NCBI GenBank assembly: GCA_900768005.1
Contig: CAAGBE010000022.1
Location: forward strand, 1-14,830
Reading direction: 5' to 3'
DNA length: 14,830 nucleotides
Source of the DNA: Clostridia bacterium
Lineage (GTDB): Bacteria; Bacillota; Clostridia; UMGS1883
The notes beneath the pieces were generated by a model, which searched no databases, was not told the origin of the DNA, and was given only the letters and a program-made list of their open reading frames with translations. Shown piece after piece: positions 7,867 to 14,045 of this stretch (the first letter of the stretch is position 1; each line of letters opens with the position of its first letter). The translations under genes and the position numbers were made by a program.

Positions 7867-8292
7867 TTATTCGTGGTGTGCGTGACAATGAGCACAATCA
7901 CCGCTACACTCAATTTTCTTTTCAATACCGCTCTTATCGTAGTAGTCCTGAATAGCCGCCTTGATAGCTTCTTCTGCAAGAACACTGCAATGAAGTTTTG
8001 CGGGCGGAAGTCCCTCAAGAGCCTCTACAACGGCTTTGTTAGTGAGCTGAAGAGCTTCATCCACCGTCTTGCCCTTTACAAGCTCGGTAGCCATAGAGCT
8101 TGTTGCAACTGCTGCACCGCAGCCGAAAGTCTTGAACTTAACATCTGTTATGATGTCATTTTCAATCTTCATATATATTTTCATAATGTCGCCGCACTTT
8201 GCATTGCCCACAGTTCCTACTGCGTTTGCATCGGCAATTTCTCCTACATTTCTGGGGTTGGAGAAATGGTCCATAACTTTATCGCTATACAT
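7867..8292 (-). CDS. iscU: Iron-sulfur cluster assembly scaffold protein, IscU/NifU N-terminal type
   Basis: Scaffold on which [2Fe-2S] or [4Fe-4S] clusters are built with sulfur from the cysteine desulfurase encoded just upstream. 141 residues. The three conserved cluster-ligand cysteines are present: C33 in NAKCGD, C58 in TFGCGAA and C102 in LHCSVLAEEA, with D35 next to the first. The last 13 residues form an extra Cys/His tail with C129, C133, C136, H137, H139 and H140, which is not part of the minimal IscU core. It starts at an ATG preceded by AAAGGTAGGA, nine bases after the iscS stop. No separate hscA/hscB/fdx or iscR genes are seen, consistent with the short clostridial iscS-iscU arrangement. 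Confidence 0.95.
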   Translation of the reverse strand: MYSDKVMDHFSNPRNVGEIADANAVGTVGNAKCGDIMKIYMKIENDIITDVKFKTFGCGAAVATSSMATELVKGKTVDEALQLTNKAVVEALEGLPPAKLHCSVLAEEAIKAAIQDYYDKSGIEKKIECSGDCAHCHAHHE

Positions 8293-8301
8293 ATATTAAT
8301 C

Positions 8302-9468
8302 CTACCTTTCTACACCTTCATAAAGAGGTGACATATCACGAAGCCTTTGCACGATAGGTCCTACCGCATTTATAAAGGAGTCAACTTCTTCTTCCGTAGT
8401 AAATTCCGAAAGTGATGCACGGAGTGACCCATGCGCAATTTCGTGGGGAAGTCCTATTCCCAACAGAACGTGGGACGGGTCGAGTGATCCTGATGTACAG
8501 GCACTACCGCTTGAAACTACATATCCCATCATATCAAGGCTTAAAAGCAAGCTCTCCCCCTCAATATATCTGAAACAGAAGCTTGTATTATTGGGAAGTC
8601 TTTCTGTTCTATGTCCGTTAAGACGGGTATACGGAACAGTTTCAAGAATTCCGTTAATTATTTTATCACGGAGTTTTATAAGCTTTTCTGTCTTTTCTGC
8701 CATACCGTCTACCGCTTCTGTAAGCGCCTGTGCCATACCTACTATACCTGCAACATTTTCTGTTGTAGCACGTCTTCCAAGCTCCTGCGCGCCGCCGTGG
8801 AGAAGATTTTCAATCTTTACTCCCCTGCGGATGTAAAGCGCACCTACGCCCTTGGGTCCGTGGAACTTATGTGCTGACATGGAAAGAAGGTCAATATTCA
8901 TTTCCTTTACATCAATGGGAACGGCACCTGTCGCCTGCACCGCATCTGTATGGAAATACACGCCCTTTTCACGGCAGATAGCACCGATTTCCTTAATAGG
9001 GTTTATTGTGCCTATTTCGTTATTGGCAAACATTACAGAAACAAGAATTGTTTCGTCTGTGATTGCGTTTTCAATATCTTTCGGGTTTACCATACCAAAT
9101 TCATCGACAGGAACATAAGTCACCTTAAATCCCTGCTTTTCAAGAAATTCGCAGGTATGAAGCACCGCGTGATGCTCAATCGTTGTTGTTATAATGTGGT
9201 TTCCCTTATCTTTATTTTTAAGTGCTACACCCTTTATCGCCCAGTTGTCAGCCTCACTTCCGCCGCTTGTGAAAAAGATTTCCTTTTCATCTGCCCCGAT
9301 TGCAGAAGCAACCTTGCCGCGAGCCTCTGTAAGAGCCTTCCTCGCCGCCTGACCGGCTGATGTATATGTTGACGATGCGTTTCCGAAAGTTTCAGAAAAA
9401 TAGGGCAGCATAGCCTCTATAACGCTGTCTTTCATTTTGGTTGTGGCAGCATTGTCCAAGTATATCAT
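8302..9468 (-). CDS. iscS: Cysteine desulfurase, IscS/NifS family
   Basis: PLP enzyme that removes sulfur from cysteine, giving alanine and a persulfide that feeds Fe-S clusters and possibly thiolated tRNA. 388 residues. The PLP-binding lysine is K201 in SMSAHKFHGPKG, with H99, D175 and Q178 as cofactor contacts (TIEHHAV, FHTDAVQ). The sulfur-carrying C324 lies in SSGSACTSGSLDPSHVL on a long loop, as in group I (IscS/NifS) enzymes rather than SufS. The ATG has AGAGGAAG upstream. It is the first gene of an iscS-iscU unit with its own sigma-A promoter. SSGSAC and the adjacent scaffold gene argue for a general Fe-S role; a dedicated tRNA role cannot be excluded. Confidence 0.95.
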   Translation of the reverse strand: MIYLDNAATTKMKDSVIEAMLPYFSETFGNASSTYTSAGQAARKALTEARGKVASAIGADEKEIFFTSGGSEADNWAIKGVALKNKDKGNHIITTTIEHHAVLHTCEFLEKQGFKVTYVPVDEFGMVNPKDIENAITDETILVSVMFANNEIGTINPIKEIGAICREKGVYFHTDAVQATGAVPIDVKEMNIDLLSMSAHKFHGPKGVGALYIRRGVKIENLLHGGAQELGRRATTENVAGIVGMAQALTEAVDGMAEKTEKLIKLRDKIINGILETVPYTRLNGHRTERLPNNTSFCFRYIEGESLLLSLDMMGYVVSSGSACTSGSLDPSHVLLGIGLPHEIAHGSLRASLSEFTTEEEVDSFINAVGPIVQRLRDMSPLYEGVER

Positions 9469-9520
9469 AAAATGCTTCCTCTCTTTTTGATTCCACGCGT
9501 AAAAAACACGTCCACATTAC

Positions 9521-9549
9521 AGTATATTACTATTTATGATAAAAATCAA
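9521..9549 (-). promoter_or_regulatory. Sigma-A promoter of iscS-iscU
   Basis: On the minus strand, TTGATT (9549-9544) and TATACT (9526-9521) are 17 bases apart, about 53 bases upstream of the iscS ATG. The -35 lies inside the A/T-rich hairpin that follows the regulator gene. Confidence 0.75.
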
Positions 9550-9560
9550 GCAAGATTTTT
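9541..9560 (-). terminator. Weak hairpin/T-run after the XRE regulator
   Basis: AAAAATC and GATTTTT pair over 7 bp around a 6-base loop, four bases past the stop of the regulator gene, with Ts at the 3' side. Only one G-C pair is present, so it may be leaky. It overlaps the -35 of the iscS promoter. Confidence 0.4.
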
Positions 9561-9564
9561 CAAT

Positions 9565-10191
9565 TTAGTGATTTTCTTCATCATCGTGCATCCAACTGGT
9601 TACCTTACCGATTATACGGAACTCATCCTTTTCCTTATCAAGCCTGATATCGGGATAGAGTCCGCTTGCATTACTCGCCTTGAGGACTACCTCATCACCG
9701 TTCATATACACACGCCTGATAAGGCTGTCCGTACCTTTAAAAACACAGGCGACCTTGTCACCGTTTATTACAGCATCTCCCATGCGGATAATAACATTGT
9801 CCCCTGGGCAGATATGGGCATCAATCATGGACATATCCTTCATTTTTATTCCTACATATTCATACCCACGGAGGTCGTCACGGTTAAGGAACAGACTGTC
9901 AACTACCAGTTCAGGCTGAAGAAACGGTTTTTCACAGCTTATATATTCAGCGATATGAACAATCTTAGAGCTTTCACCAACGCAGGGAGATACAGAATTT
10001 GTCAATTCCTCCACTGAAACGGCAAAAACTTTGCATACCTTTTCAATAAATTTCATATCAGGTGCAGGAAGGTACCCTGTTTCAATATTTTTCACGGTAG
10101 TAATTCCAACATCTAAAACGTTAGCAAAGCTCTCAAGTGTTAGACCTGAATGCTTCCTGATATTTCTAAGATGCAATCCTATCATACTCAT
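9565..10191 (-). CDS. XRE-family HTH regulator with LexA/S24-like C-terminal domain
   Basis: Probable DNA-binding regulator of 208 residues. Residues about 5-62 form a Cro/CI helix-turn-helix (LRNIRKHSGLTLESFANVL, then TTVKNIETGYL). Residues about 95-200 resemble the S24/LexA fold: KDMSMIDAHICPGD places S121 where the catalytic serine lies. The lysine of the dyad appears replaced: GTDSLIRRVYMNGDEV has R159 where LexA-type ATVKRL has Lys. No Ala-Gly or Cys-Gly cleavage site is evident between the two domains. It may therefore sense something without self-cleavage, an inference from the residues. The first ATG has AGGGGTG at good spacing; a second ATG two codons on is less likely. Targets are unknown; its neighbours are iscS and gpr, and it has its own promoter. 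Confidence 0.85.
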   Translation of the reverse strand: MSMIGLHLRNIRKHSGLTLESFANVLDVGITTVKNIETGYLPAPDMKFIEKVCKVFAVSVEELTNSVSPCVGESSKIVHIAEYISCEKPFLQPELVVDSLFLNRDDLRGYEYVGIKMKDMSMIDAHICPGDNVIIRMGDAVINGDKVACVFKGTDSLIRRVYMNGDEVVLKASNASGLYPDIRLDKEKDEFRIIGKVTSWMHDDEENH

Positions 10192-10208
10192 AAAAACACC
10201 CCTTGTCG

Positions 10209-10226
10209 GAATATATTTATGAATAT
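10209..10226. repeat. Direct repeat GAATAT at the XRE-gene promoter, possible operator
   Basis: GAATAT occurs at 10209-10214 and again at 10221-10226, a 12-bp period, the second copy overlapping the -10 element of the regulator's promoter. This position would suit autoregulation. The sequence is AT-rich, so chance is possible. Confidence 0.3.
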
Positions 10227-10253
10227 TTTACCATACAGGAGAGCGTTTTTCAA
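10225..10253 (-). promoter_or_regulatory. Sigma-A promoter of the XRE/S24-like regulator
   Basis: On the minus strand, TTGAAA (10253-10248) and TAAAAT (10230-10225) are 17 bases apart. The -35 overlaps the stop codon of gpr, and the -10 lies about 34 bases before the regulator's ATG. The regulator can thus be expressed in vegetative cells independently of the sporulation gene gpr. Confidence 0.75.
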
Positions 10254-11107
10254 GAAAGAAGTGCCATATTTATCCCCTCGGAAATTATATCTGAAATTTT
10301 TTCGCTTATACTGTCAACATCATTAGGGGTTACTATCATATTCTGGTTTTGCCTTGAGATATTTTCAGAAAGCTTTTCCCTGCTGTTTTCCGACATTGCC
10401 TCAAGCATATCCGAAACAAGAGTTACCGCGTCTACAACCATAGGCACACCTATTGCAATGACGGGTATTCCCATGGTTTTCTCGGTAAGCTCTTTTCTGT
10501 TATTCCCCACTCCGCTTCCAGGACAAATCCCTGTGTCTGAAAGCTGAACTGTTGTGCCCAGTCTTCCTATATTCCTTGCAGCAAGAGCATCCACGGCAAT
10601 AATGAGAGATGGTTTTGATTTTTCCTTTACTCCCTGCACTATCTCCCCTGTTTCAATACCTGTTATACCAAGCACACCAGGGGCAATGGCACTTACGGGA
10701 CGGATGCTGAAATCGTAGCCTGCACCACCCTCTTTTGTGATGTGACGGGTTACAGTGATCTTACTGACGGTTTTCGGTCCGATTGAATCGGGGGTGATAT
10801 ATCTGTTTCCAAGCCCCACAACGAGAACTGAGGACAAATCCATAGGCGAAAGCAGTTTCTTAAGTTCCTCTCCTACTGCTTTTGCTCCACGGTCAAAAAC
10901 ATCATCATTTTCAAAAATTGTTCTGTCTATTTCAACTGTCACATAGTTTCCCTTGGGCTTACCTATTTTTTCTGCTCCTTCGTCTGTTGTTATTTTTACA
11001 TGGGTTACTGTTATACCGTCGTTGTCATGGGCAAGGCTTTCTACCCCTACAATTTCTTCGGCAAACATTTCCCTTAATTCAAGAGTAAGGTCAGTTCTTA
11101 TCGGCAT
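10250..11107 (-). CDS. gpr: GPR germination endopeptidase (degrades small acid-soluble spore proteins)
   Basis: Protease made in the forespore as a zymogen; after germination it degrades SASPs that protect spore DNA (peptidase family A25). 285 residues from the chosen ATG. Visible family blocks are IRTDLTLE at the N-terminus, VVGLGNRYITPDSIGPKT (about 96-113), AIAPGVLGITGIETGEI (140-156), VDALAAR (172-178) and LSDTGICPGSGVGNNRKE (189-206). D107 and D173 are spaced like the two aspartates proposed as catalytic in Bacillus GPR. The frame is open to an ATG eight codons upstream (11131), but GGGAGG lies just before the ATG at 11105-11107, so I use that. It overlaps the preceding small gene by 17 bases, suggesting coupled translation. 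In Bacillus it is read by sigma-G/F; here only a weak sigma-G-like candidate is visible. Confidence 0.94.
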   Translation of the reverse strand: MPIRTDLTLELREMFAEEIVGVESLAHDNDGITVTHVKITTDEGAEKIGKPKGNYVTVEIDRTIFENDDVFDRGAKAVGEELKKLLSPMDLSSVLVVGLGNRYITPDSIGPKTVSKITVTRHITKEGGAGYDFSIRPVSAIAPGVLGITGIETGEIVQGVKEKSKPSLIIAVDALAARNIGRLGTTVQLSDTGICPGSGVGNNRKELTEKTMGIPVIAIGVPMVVDAVTLVSDMLEAMSENSREKLSENISRQNQNMIVTPNDVDSISEKISDIISEGINMALLS

Positions 11108-11243
11108 TTTTCTGTTCCTCCCTTTTTTCATCGTCTTCTGTCAAATCAAGATATGCCTTGTATAGAATGAGAAGCTCCATATTCTCTCCTAAAAAGCTAT
11201 CGGGGGATAATGTATCGCCTGTAATTGGTGTATCTTTTTGCAT
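11091..11243 (-). CDS. Small 50-residue protein of unknown function overlapping the start of gpr
   Basis: I do not recognise this protein. The frame runs from the ATG at 11241-11243 to a TGA at 11091-11093 and begins MQKDTPITGDTLSPDSFLG, followed by a helical stretch MELLILYKAYLDL and a charged tail rich in Asp, Glu and Lys. AAAGG lies nine bases before the ATG. An internal ATG (residue 22) also follows a good GGAG, giving a 29-residue alternative. The last 17 bases overlap gpr, whose ribosome binding site lies within this gene, so the two are probably co-transcribed and translationally coupled. No cysteines or membrane segment are seen. Expression with gpr would place it in the forespore, which is inference only. 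It could alternatively be a leader peptide. Confidence 0.65.
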   Translation of the reverse strand: MQKDTPITGDTLSPDSFLGENMELLILYKAYLDLTEDDEKREEQKNADKN

Positions 11244-11297
11244 TTTTATCAACCTTTCAAATATTTTTATTTATTATTTGTAAAAGGGCTAAAAAAA

Positions 11298-11331
11298 TGC
11301 AAAAAAGACCGCTTCTTACGAAGCGGTCTTT
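11298..11331 (-). terminator. Strong terminator after the sugar-ABC ATPase gene
   Basis: AAAGACCGCTTC and GAAGCGGTCTTT form a perfect 12-bp stem with a 4-base loop, followed by a run of six Ts on the minus strand. It begins 13 bases past the stop codon of the ATPase gene and separates that gene from the small-gene/gpr unit. Confidence 0.92.
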
Positions 11332-11344
11332 AAAAATTCTATGA

Positions 11345-12451
11345 TTAGTTTGTGATAACCTGCTCTGTTTCCTTGTCGAAGATGTGAATCTTCTCGGGGT
11401 CGATAGCAACGCTGATCTTTGTATTAGTCTTAGCATCGCTGTCAGCCTTAACACGAGCAATAAATTTCATACCGTCAATTACAAGGTAAAGATATGTTTC
11501 TGCACCCATCATTTCAGTTATATCAACATCAGCTTCAATCTTGCTGTCTGCATATTTCTCGAGAGAATCCTGGTCATCATAGAGATCTTCAGGACGGATA
11601 CCCATAACAACTGTCTGTCCGATATACTTTTCAGCCTTTGCAGCTTTTTCAGCTGTAAGCTTAACTGTATTTGAGCCAAACTTAACGCAGATGTTACCAC
11701 CTTCGTTAGCAATTACGGCATCACAGAAGTTCATCTGGGGAGAACCGATGAAGCCTGCAACGAACATATTAACAGGATTTCTGTAAAGCTCGGAGGGAGA
11801 ATCAACCTGCTGCATGATACCGTCTTTCATAACAACGATTCTTGTACCCATTGTAAGAGCCTCTGTCTGGTCATGAGTAACGTAGATGAATGTTGTCTGA
11901 AGTCTCTGATGAAGCTTACAAATCTCAGATCTCATCTGTACACGAAGCTTAGCATCGAGGTTGGAAAGAGGTTCGTCCATAAGGAATACCTTAGGCTCAC
12001 GAACGATAGCACGACCAAGTGCTACACGCTGACGCTGACCGCCGGAAAGAGCCTTGGGCTTTCTCTCAAGAAGATGTTCGATATCAAGAATACGAGCAGC
12101 TTCGTGAACTCTCTTATTGATTTCAGCCTTAGGAGTCTTTCTGAGCTTAAGGCCGAATGCCATATTTTCAAATACTGTCATATGAGGATAAAGAGCGTAG
12201 TTCTGGAAAACCATTGCAATATCTCTGTCCTTGGGAGCTACGTCATTCATAAGCTTGTCGCCTATATAAAGTTCACCTTCGCTGATTTCTTCCAGACCTG
12301 CAATCATTCTAAGGGTTGTAGACTTACCGCAACCGGAAGGACCAACAAGGATAACAAACTCCTTATCTGCGATATCCAAGCTGAAATCTGTAACAGCTGT
12401 AACTCCGCCGGAATATCTCTTATAGATGTTTTTCAACTGTAAACTTGCCAT
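11345..12451 (-). CDS. ugpC: ABC transporter ATP-binding protein for sugar import (MsmX/UgpC/MalK type)
   Basis: Energises carbohydrate importers of the CUT1 class from the cytoplasmic side. 368 residues, normal length. The nucleotide-binding domain has Walker A GPSGCGKST at 37-45, Q-loop Q83 in VFQNYALYP, signature LSGGQ at 135-139, Walker B VFLMDEP with D159 and E160, and switch H193 in VTHDQTEA. The C-terminal MalK-like regulatory/TOBE region contains MGIRPEDLYDD. The frame extends 21 codons upstream, but the ATG at 12449-12451 follows a strong AGGAGGT and matches the family start. No permease or binding-protein genes are nearby, as expected for an MsmX-like ATPase shared by several sugar importers. 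The gene name could equally be msmX; substrates cannot be read from the sequence. Confidence 0.93.
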   Translation of the reverse strand: MASLQLKNIYKRYSGGVTAVTDFSLDIADKEFVILVGPSGCGKSTTLRMIAGLEEISEGELYIGDKLMNDVAPKDRDIAMVFQNYALYPHMTVFENMAFGLKLRKTPKAEINKRVHEAARILDIEHLLERKPKALSGGQRQRVALGRAIVREPKVFLMDEPLSNLDAKLRVQMRSEICKLHQRLQTTFIYVTHDQTEALTMGTRIVVMKDGIMQQVDSPSELYRNPVNMFVAGFIGSPQMNFCDAVIANEGGNICVKFGSNTVKLTAEKAAKAEKYIGQTVVMGIRPEDLYDDQDSLEKYADSKIEADVDITEMMGAETYLYLVIDGMKFIARVKADSDAKTNTKISVAIDPEKIHIFDKETEQVITN

Positions 12452-12476
12452 TTTCAATGACCTCCTAAAAAAATAC

Positions 12477-12516
12477 ACAATGCATAAATTCACATTGTCT
12501 ACATTGTAACACATTA
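12477..12516. repeat. ACATTGT-type repeats around the sugar-ATPase promoter, possible operator
   Basis: ACATTGT occurs at 12492-12498 and 12501-12507, a related ACATTAT begins at 12511, and an inverted ACAATG lies at 12477-12482. The copies cover the -10 region and the expected transcription start, at spacings of 9 to 10 bp. The arrangement suggests a repressor site, but no regulator is known. Confidence 0.35.
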
Positions 12517-12530
12517 TTTAGTATTTTCAA
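12503..12530 (-). promoter_or_regulatory. Sigma-A promoter of the sugar-ABC ATPase gene
   Basis: On the minus strand, TTGAAA (12530-12525) and TACAAT (12508-12503) are 16 bases apart, about 52 bases upstream of the chosen ATG. No terminator separates it from rsuA upstream, so read-through is also possible. Confidence 0.7.
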
Positions 12531-12541
12531 ATACCTTCATT

Positions 12542-13261
12542 TCACAAATTTAGTAATTTTCTTTTGTAAACATTGCACAAATATTTTGTTTCTTTCTCTG
12601 TAAGAGCTCTGTAATCCCCCGTTTTGAGTGCTTTATCTAAATAAAAATCACCGTAAGAAAGCCTTTTAAGATAAACAACTTCGTTGCCTACCGCTTTCGC
12701 CATACGCTTTATCTGATGAAACTTCCCCTCCGTTATTGTAAGGTTAATTTCATTTTCACTTATTCTTTCTGCTTTTGCGGGTTTTGTCACGCATTCTCCT
12801 ATATCTACACCTGCTTCAAGAGCTTTTATTTCCTCGTCTGTTATTGGCTTCTCCAGACGGAGAAAATATGTTTTTCCCACATTTTTATTTGGGGAAAGCA
12901 TATTGTGGGCAAGGTCACCGTCATTTGAAAGGAGCAGGAAACCTTCAGTGTCTATATCCAGTCTTCCCACCGGGAAAAGCTGATAACGGCTGTAAGAGGG
13001 GTCAATCAAATCAAGAACGGTTTTTTGCTTTTTATCCTCTGTTGCACTGACATACCCCTGCGGTTTATTCAGCATAATGTACACAAATTCCCTGTACGAT
13101 ATTTCCCTGCCGTCAAGGAGGACATTAGTATTTTCCGCAACCTGAAAAGCAATATCCTTGACGATCTGGTTTTCAACTGAAACCCTGCCGTTTTTTATAG
13201 CTTTTCTTGATTCGCTTCTGGTCATTGCCGCACCGTCGGACACAAATTTGTCAAGCCTCAT
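12542..13261 (-). CDS. rsuA: 16S rRNA pseudouridine synthase, RsuA/RluB family
   Basis: Converts a uridine in rRNA to pseudouridine; by family resemblance probably U516 of 16S rRNA, though RluB/RluE-type targets cannot be excluded. 239 residues. An N-terminal S4 RNA-binding domain covers about 1-50 (MRLDKFVSDGAAMTRSESRK). The catalytic domain carries GRLDIDTEG with catalytic D102, preceded by IMLNKPQGYVSA, and later KFHQIKRMAKAVGNEV and LKRLSYGDF. The ATG follows GAGGAGGGG. It lies downstream of the small DUF4830-like gene with a promoter of its own in the 49-base gap, and it ends 90 bases before the ATPase gene. Confidence 0.93.
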   Translation of the reverse strand: MRLDKFVSDGAAMTRSESRKAIKNGRVSVENQIVKDIAFQVAENTNVLLDGREISYREFVYIMLNKPQGYVSATEDKKQKTVLDLIDPSYSRYQLFPVGRLDIDTEGFLLLSNDGDLAHNMLSPNKNVGKTYFLRLEKPITDEEIKALEAGVDIGECVTKPAKAERISENEINLTITEGKFHQIKRMAKAVGNEVVYLKRLSYGDFYLDKALKTGDYRALTEKETKYLCNVYKRKLLNL

Positions 13262-13281
13262 ACTTTCCCCTCCTCACCACT

Positions 13282-13310
13282 ATTCTACCATATTTTAATT
13301 TAAATTTCAA
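13282..13310 (-). promoter_or_regulatory. Sigma-A promoter of rsuA
   Basis: On the minus strand, TTGAAA (13310-13305) and TAGAAT (13287-13282) are 17 bases apart. It starts directly after the stop codon of the upstream small gene; the -10 is about 20 bases before the ATG, giving a very short leader. Confidence 0.7.
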
Positions 13311-13697
13311 TTACTCTTCACTACTTTTTATAGGAATCATTATTCCATCCAACGTAATGCTCGAAATATCACCGCCGATTATCTTTCCGCCCAACACAAT
13401 GATATTGGCACGGGCATTTTCCGACGGAATAAGATAGGTGTAGCGTTTGCACTTTTTTCCTTTGTATAACGAAAGATCGTATCCTTTTTCTTTCAAAAGG
13501 TTGTTATAATTTTCCCATACACTGTTAAATTTCAAAGGAATTTCAAATTCCACCACCTCGTATGGAGTTTCCGAAACATCATCATAGCCCATCTGCCTGA
13601 CTATTTCAGAAAAGACGGGTTGCGGCTTTTCCTGAGAAATTCTGAAAACCAGAATAAACCCTACCGAGATAATAAGAAGCAACAAATATTTTTTCAT
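13311..13697 (-). CDS. Small membrane-anchored or secreted protein, DUF4830-like, function unknown
   Basis: 128 residues. The N-terminus MKKYLLLLIISVGFILVF is a signal peptide or membrane anchor (about 1-20). The rest is soluble and likely extracytoplasmic. The segments FNSVWENYNNLLKEKGYDL, YKGKKCKRYTY and the ending GGKIIGGDISSITLDG resemble, from memory, the clostridial DUF4830 domain (IIGGDISS and a preceding YKGK-RYTY block); I cannot confirm this without a search. Function is not known. Its ATG immediately follows the T run of the rpsR terminator, and its AAAGGGTG ribosome binding site lies inside the terminator stem, so expression from that transcript would be limited. No separate promoter was recognised between it and rpsR. 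It probably shares transcription with rsuA by read-through. Confidence 0.8.
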   Translation of the reverse strand: MKKYLLLLIISVGFILVFRISQEKPQPVFSEIVRQMGYDDVSETPYEVVEFEIPLKFNSVWENYNNLLKEKGYDLSLYKGKKCKRYTYLIPSENARANIIVLGGKIIGGDISSITLDGIMIPIKSSEE

Positions 13698-13737
13698 AAA
13701 AAAACACCCTTTCGGAATATTTCTATTCCAAAAGGGT
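13698..13737 (-). terminator. Terminator of the rpsF-ssb-rpsR operon, overlapping the next gene's ribosome binding site
   Basis: On the minus strand a 14-bp stem pairs 13737-13724 with 13719-13706; the only non-Watson-Crick position is a U-G pair. It is capped by a GAAA tetraloop and followed by G and seven Ts. It starts nine bases past the rpsR stop. Its 3' arm AAAGGGT is also the ribosome binding site of the gene starting at 13697. Confidence 0.92.
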
Positions 13738-13745
13738 ATCTCTTA

Positions 13746-13997
13746 TTACTCAGCAGAGAAAGGAAGAAGTGCAATCTGGCGAGCGCGCTTAATAGCAATT
13801 GTAAGCTGACGCTGATGCTTTGCACATGTGCCTGTGATTCTTCTGGGAAGAATCTTTGCTCTTTCTGAAACATAACGACGAAGCTTAGCAACGTCCTTGT
13901 AATCGATATCAGAAACCTTATCAACACAGAACTGACAAACCTTTTTCTTAGGCTTTCTTGCTCTGAAAGGTCTTTCTGTCTTATCCTTTTCCATCAT
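13746..13997 (-). CDS. rpsR: Small ribosomal subunit protein bS18
   Basis: Binds 16S rRNA together with S6 on the platform of the 30S subunit. 83 residues: a basic N-terminus, then KKVCQFCVDK, YKDVAKLRRYVSERAKILPRR and TGTCAKHQRQLTIAIKRARQIALLPF, all typical of S18. C21, C24 and C58 with the nearby His suggest the zinc-binding (C+) version. The first of two adjacent ATGs has GGAGG eight bases upstream and is taken as the start; the second would shorten the protein by one residue. It is the last gene of the rpsF-ssb-rpsR operon and is followed by a strong terminator. Confidence 0.97.
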   Translation of the reverse strand: MMEKDKTERPFRARKPKKKVCQFCVDKVSDIDYKDVAKLRRYVSERAKILPRRITGTCAKHQRQLTIAIKRARQIALLPFSAE

Positions 13998-14045
13998 GGC
14001 TAAAACCTCCTTAAATTAGTATATGAGAATGATATCCCATCTACC

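Noticed and set aside
11274..11300. GCATT and CAAATAA as a sigma-G-like promoter for the small gene and gpr
   Set aside because: Both boxes are imperfect, the 15-base spacing is short, and the region is very AT-rich and overlaps the T tail of the preceding terminator.
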